Shown: piece by piece, positions 20,525 through 23,797 of the stretch
Numbering within the stretch: position 1 is the first letter of the stretch
Layout of the letters: each line of letters starts with the position of its first letter
NCBI GenBank assembly: GCA_023438115.1
Contig: JAEZEB010000189.1
Coordinates: 1 to 23,797 of the forward strand
Direction: 5' to 3'
Source: Pseudomonadota bacterium
GTDB taxonomy: Bacteria; Pseudomonadota; Gammaproteobacteria; Burkholderiales; Burkholderiaceae_C
DNA: 23,797 nucleotides
Program-made: the position numbers and the translations under genes
The notes under the pieces: model-generated
The model's database searches: none
Told to the model about the DNA's origin: nothing
Seen by the model: only the letters and a program-made list of their open reading frames with translations

Positions 20525-21316
20525 TCAGAGGACGCGCCGGTGGGCGGCGATGCGCCTGCGCATGTCGGCCAGCACCAGCCGCGCCGGCAGGTGGCGCAGG
20601 AAGCCGGGCAGGTACCAGTAGAGGCGCGGCGCCCAGCGCAGGAAGCGGTCCCAGCGGCGCGCGTCGCGTTCCGTCCAGGGCAATTCGTAGGCCGCGCGCA
20701 GCTCGGGCGGCAGCAGGCCGCGGGTGACGAAGCGCTGCAGCGGCATCAGGCCGCGCAGCCACCAGGGCACGGCGCCGCCGTCCAGCAGCGCGTGCACGTA
20801 GCGGCGCACCGGCTCTTCCACGTGCAGCGAAGCCATTGCGTCGGCCCAGTAGCGCTCGAAGGCGGCACGGTCCGCCGGCCACAGCGCGGCCGGCATCTGC
20901 AGCGTCGTGCCGTACACGGCCGCTTCGCGGTACAGCGCTTCGGCGTCCTCCTGCGGCAGCGGCCCGTGGAAGATCTCCGTGAGCACGTTGCCGCCGCGGT
21001 ACAAGGTGGCCGCGACCCACAGCTGCAGCTGCGGATCGAAGGCGCTGTAGCGCTCCGAGCGCACCGGCCCGTGCGCGCGGTTCACGAGCGAGCCCACGAG
21101 CCGCCGCTCCTCCTCCGTGCCGAGGGTGAGCGCATAGATGTAGGTCATGGTGGTGCGCAGGCGGTCCAGCGGGCGTTGCAGCGTGGCACTGTGCTCCGCG
21201 ACGCCGAGGCCGACGCCCGGCTGCGCCATCTGCAGCAGCACGGCGGCGCCGGCGCCGAGGAAGATGTACGCCTCGCGGCTGATGTCGCCCAGCCGCCGCG
21301 GAGGCGGCGCCTTCAT
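20525..21316 (-). CDS. MpaB-like (DUF2236) oxygenase-family protein
   Basis: A 263-residue protein of the DUF2236 family, related to the fungal mycophenolic-acid oxygenase MpaB and latex clearing protein. Motifs: AYIFLGAGAAVLLQMAQPGVG (haem-region helix), RLRTTMTYIYALTLGTEEE, and the NRAHGPV with YSAFDPQLQLWVAATL block. These proteins bind haem b, and conserved His residues in HGPV fit that. Substrate is unknown for bacterial members. GGAGGG precedes the ATG. It is 19 bp downstream of rpoN and appears co-transcribed. Confidence 0.85.
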   Translation of the reverse strand: MKAPPPRRLGDISREAYIFLGAGAAVLLQMAQPGVGLGVAEHSATLQRPLDRLRTTMTYIYALTLGTEEERRLVGSLVNRAHGPVRSERYSAFDPQLQLWVAATLYRGGNVLTEIFHGPLPQEDAEALYREAAVYGTTLQMPAALWPADRAAFERYWADAMASLHVEEPVRRYVHALLDGGAVPWWLRGLMPLQRFVTRGLLPPELRAAYELPWTERDARRWDRFLRWAPRLYWYLPGFLRHLPARLVLADMRRRIAAHRRVL

Positions 21317-21335
21317 GCGCGGCCCTCCACCGGCC

Positions 21336-22880
21336 TCAAAGCGCCTTGCGCAGGTTGGCCGGCGCGATGCGCAGCGCCTCGCGGTACTTGGCAACGGTGC
21401 GGCGCGCGCATTCGATGCCCTGCTCCTTCAGCATCTCGGAGATCTGGCTGTCCGACAGCGGCTTGGCGGTGTCCTCGGCGGCGACGAACTGCTTGATCAG
21501 CGCGCGCACCGCGGTGCTCGACGCATTCCCGCCGGTCTCCGTGCCCAGCGCCGAACCAAAGAAGTACTTCAGCTCGAAGGTGCCGAAGGGCGTGGCCATG
21601 TACTTGGCCGTCGTCACGCGCGAGATGGTGGATTCGTGCAGCCCCAGTTCGTCCGCGATCTCGCGCAGCACCAGCGGGCGCATCGCCAGCTCGCCGTGGA
21701 TGAAGAAGTTGCGCTGCCGCTCCACGATGGCGCCGGACACGCGCAGGATGGTGTCGAAGCGCTGCTGGATGTTCTTGATGAACCAGCGCGCTTCCTGCAG
21801 CCGCTGCTGCAGCGCCTGGTGGCCTTCGCCGCGGTGCGCCTTCAGGGCGCCCGCGTAGACGTCGTGCACGCGCAGGCGCGGCATCACGTCGGGATTGAGC
21901 TGCACCCGGAAGTTGGTGCGCGCGCCGCGGCCGACGGGCGTGACGATCACGTCGGGCACGATGATGTTGCGCTCCACGTCGACGAAGCGCCGGCCCGGCT
22001 TGGGTTCCAGGCGCGTGATCAGCGAGATCGCCGAGCGCACGCGCGGCTCGGTGTCGCCGCACAGCTGCGCAAGGCGCTTGACGTCCCGCTTGGCGAGCAG
22101 GTCGATCGGCTGGCCGCAGACCTTGATGGCGAGCGGGCAGACCTCGTCGGCCGGCCGCACCTCCTGCATGGAGCGCAGCTGCAGCATCAGGCATTCCGCC
22201 AGCGTGCGCGCGCCGACGCCCGGCGGGTCGAGGTTCTGCAGCAGGCGCAGGGCCACCGTGAAGCGGTGCACCAGTTCCTCCTGCTGCTCGATGTCGCCGG
22301 GAGCGAGGCCCGCCGCGAGCGATTCGAGCGTGTCCTCGAGGTAGCCGTCGTCGTTGAGCGATTCGATCAGGAAGCGCAGCGCCGCCCGATCCTCTTCCGA
22401 CAGGCGCAGCGCCAGGGCCTGGCGGTGCAGCCAGGACTGCAGCGATTCGTCACCGCGCGCCAGCTCGGTGGCATCCATCTCGCCGTCGTCGCCGAGGTTG
22501 TTGGTGCGCGCGGGCGCATCGCCGCCCCACTCGCCGTCGTCGGCCACGGTTTCGACCGTGCCGTCGCCGTCCCAGCTGGGGCCGGTGTCCTCGCTGAACT
22601 CCGCCGGTTCCGTGTCGGGCGAAGTCGCAGTGGATCCGGCTTCGTAGGGCGCTTCGTAACCCGCCTCCCCCTCGTCGGGCGCGCGCGCATCGGCGGTGGC
22701 GGGACCGAACTCCTCCGGCCCGTCGTCGCCTTGCAGCTCGAGGAAGGGGTTTTCGTCCAGCATCTGCTGGATCTCCTGGCCCAGTTCCAGGGTGGAGAGC
22801 TGCAGCAGCCGGATCGACTGCTGCAGCTGCGGCGTGAGCGCCAGGTGCTGGGAGACCCGGAGCGAAAGACCCTGCTTCAT
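21336..22880 (-). CDS. rpoN: RNA polymerase sigma-54 factor
   Basis: A 514-residue sigma-54. Region I is the Gln/Leu-rich N-terminus (LRVSQHLALTPQLQQSIRLL, 7-26, and the following LQLSTLELGQEIQQM). Region II is a long acidic linker (about 48-125) with GEAGYEAPYEAG and SEDTGPSWDGDG. The core-binding region and HTH (LREIADELGLHESTISRVT) follow, and the RpoN box ARRTVAKYREAL is near the end. It directs transcription at -24/-12 promoters with AAA+ activators. ATG preceded by GGAGGG; 20 bp after lptB. By memory, hpf and ptsN usually follow rpoN; neither does here. Confidence 0.97.
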   Translation of the reverse strand: MKQGLSLRVSQHLALTPQLQQSIRLLQLSTLELGQEIQQMLDENPFLELQGDDGPEEFGPATADARAPDEGEAGYEAPYEAGSTATSPDTEPAEFSEDTGPSWDGDGTVETVADDGEWGGDAPARTNNLGDDGEMDATELARGDESLQSWLHRQALALRLSEEDRAALRFLIESLNDDGYLEDTLESLAAGLAPGDIEQQEELVHRFTVALRLLQNLDPPGVGARTLAECLMLQLRSMQEVRPADEVCPLAIKVCGQPIDLLAKRDVKRLAQLCGDTEPRVRSAISLITRLEPKPGRRFVDVERNIIVPDVIVTPVGRGARTNFRVQLNPDVMPRLRVHDVYAGALKAHRGEGHQALQQRLQEARWFIKNIQQRFDTILRVSGAIVERQRNFFIHGELAMRPLVLREIADELGLHESTISRVTTAKYMATPFGTFELKYFFGSALGTETGGNASSTAVRALIKQFVAAEDTAKPLSDSQISEMLKEQGIECARRTVAKYREALRIAPANLRKAL

Positions 22881-22900
22881 ACTGACAGCAGCCCTCCCGC

Positions 22901-23689
22901 CTACATCCGGAAGTGCTCGCCGAGGTAGACCCGGCGCACGTCGGCGTTGTTGACGATCTCGGCGGGCGTGCCCTGCGCCAGCACGTTGCCTTCGCTGATG
23001 ATGTACGCGTGGTCGCAGATGCCCAGCGTCTCGCGCACGTTGTGGTCGGTGATCAGCACGCCGATCCCGCGCGACTTCAGGAAGCTGATGATGCGCTGGA
23101 TCTCGATCACCGCGATGGGGTCGATGCCGGCGAAGGGTTCGTCCAGCAGGATGAAGCGCGGCTGCGTGGCGAGCGCGCGGGCGATCTCCACGCGGCGGCG
23201 CTCTCCGCCGGAGAGCGCCAGCGCCGGTGAATCGCGCAGGTGGTCGACGCGCAGGTCCTGCAGCAGCGCGGTGAGGCGCTGTTCGACCTCGTCGCGCGGC
23301 AGGGAACGGCCATCGGGGCCGTGCTGCAGTTCCAGCACGGCGCGCACGTTGTCTTCGACGTTGAGCTTGCGGAAGATCGAGGCTTCCTGCGGCAGGTAGG
23401 ACAGGCCCAGGCGCGAGCGGCGGTGGATGGGCATGTGCTCCACCGACTGGCCGTCGATGGAGATCTCGCCGCCGTCGGCGCGCACCAGGCCCACGATCAT
23501 GTAGAAGGAGGTCGTCTTGCCGGCGCCGTTGGGCCCCAGCAGGCCCACGACCTCGCCCTTGGACACGGCCAGCGACACGTCCTGCACCACCTTGCGGCCG
23601 CCGTAGGACTTGCGCAGGTGCCGCGCCTCCAGCCGGCTCGTCGCTTCCACCTGCTGCGCCGCGGCGTGCACCGTCTCGGCGTCCCCCAT
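22901..23689 (-). CDS. lptB: LPS export ABC transporter ATP-binding protein
   Basis: A 262-residue ABC ATPase that powers LPS extraction with LptFG. Walker A GPNGAGKTT (52-60), Q-loop SYLPQEASIFR, signature LSGGERRRVEIARAL (159-173), Walker B FILLDEPFAGIDP and the switch His in ITDHNVRETL. About 20 extra N-terminal residues precede the usual start at LEARHLRKSYG. ATG overlaps the lptA stop by one base (TGATG), so translation is coupled. Confidence 0.97.
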   Translation of the reverse strand: MGDAETVHAAAQQVEATSRLEARHLRKSYGGRKVVQDVSLAVSKGEVVGLLGPNGAGKTTSFYMIVGLVRADGGEISIDGQSVEHMPIHRRSRLGLSYLPQEASIFRKLNVEDNVRAVLELQHGPDGRSLPRDEVEQRLTALLQDLRVDHLRDSPALALSGGERRRVEIARALATQPRFILLDEPFAGIDPIAVIEIQRIISFLKSRGIGVLITDHNVRETLGICDHAYIISEGNVLAQGTPAEIVNNADVRRVYLGEHFRM

Positions 23690-23797
23690 CAGCGGGACTC
23701 CTGCTGCAGCGTGGTGGACGGCCGCAGGTTGGCGGGCGGGGGCGTGGTGGCCTGCGCGGCCGGGTCGGCCGCATCGCCGCGCGGCGCCAGCGTGGCG
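23689..23797 (-). CDS. lptA: LptA C-terminal end (partial)
   Basis: Only the last 36 codons are in the window. They encode a Pro/Ala-rich tail (AADPAAQATTPPPANLRPST, then TLQQESR). No folded-domain residue is visible; the assignment rests on position directly upstream of, and overlapping, lptB. LptA is the periplasmic LPS bridge protein. Confidence 0.65.
   Translation of the reverse strand, partial: ATLAPRGDAADPAAQATTPPPANLRPSTTLQQESR

Overview
The window is GC-rich (roughly two thirds G+C or more by eye) and reads as a chromosomal segment of a betaproteobacterium of the order Burkholderiales. Protein sequences and gene order (trpE-trpG-LysE-trpD-trpC, rpe next to apaG, thiL-pgpA-pncC, lptA-lptB-rpoN) most resemble Comamonadaceae such as Ramlibacter or Variovorax. 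The left end (trpC, the 3' half of trpD, a MerC protein and a TonB-like lipoprotein) looks more like Oxalobacteraceae. This placement is from memory of the families, not from a search.

Layout. 1-1365: a MerC-type membrane protein (+) converges with a TonB-domain lipoprotein (-) across a degenerate 12-bp tandem repeat; the lipoprotein also carries tandem repeats in its N-terminus. 1366-7740: a tryptophan operon on the minus strand, read right to left: trpL leader peptide with two Trp codons, trpE, a GxxExxY-family gene bounded by inverted repeats, trpG, a threonine aldolase, a LysE-type exporter, trpD, trpC. 7886-9168: a secreted chalcone-isomerase-like protein (+) and gph (-). 9193-12445: an accessory block between gph and rpe with a 74-aa protein of unknown function, a large HPII-type catalase homologue, a 40-aa one-helix membrane protein and a 93-aa hydrophilic protein. 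12450-18497: rpe (-), then a plus-strand run: apaG, a KefB-type antiporter, a YbdK-type glutamate-cysteine ligase, thiL, a secreted nuclease, pgpA and pncC. 18505-23797: a minus-strand run read right to left: lptA (partial), lptB, rpoN, an MpaB-like protein, an RlmL-type RNA methyltransferase, a PIN-domain protein and a small helical protein.

Most notable points. (1) The catalase homologue keeps the proximal haem ligand tyrosine but has Trp in place of the essential distal His and Thr in place of the distal Asn, so it is probably not an ordinary catalase. (2) The GxxExxY gene sits between trpE and trpG inside about 46-bp inverted repeats and looks like an inserted cassette. (3) The trp leader encodes a Trp-containing peptide and has a hairpin arm that could alternatively pair with the trpE Shine-Dalgarno. 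(4) The lipoprotein has 12-bp and 24-bp tandem repeats expanded inside the n-region of its signal peptide.

No rRNA, tRNA, CRISPR array, transposase or phage gene was recognised. No gene-free stretch exceeds 300 bases; the longest is 11954-12163, which holds a REP-like repeat.
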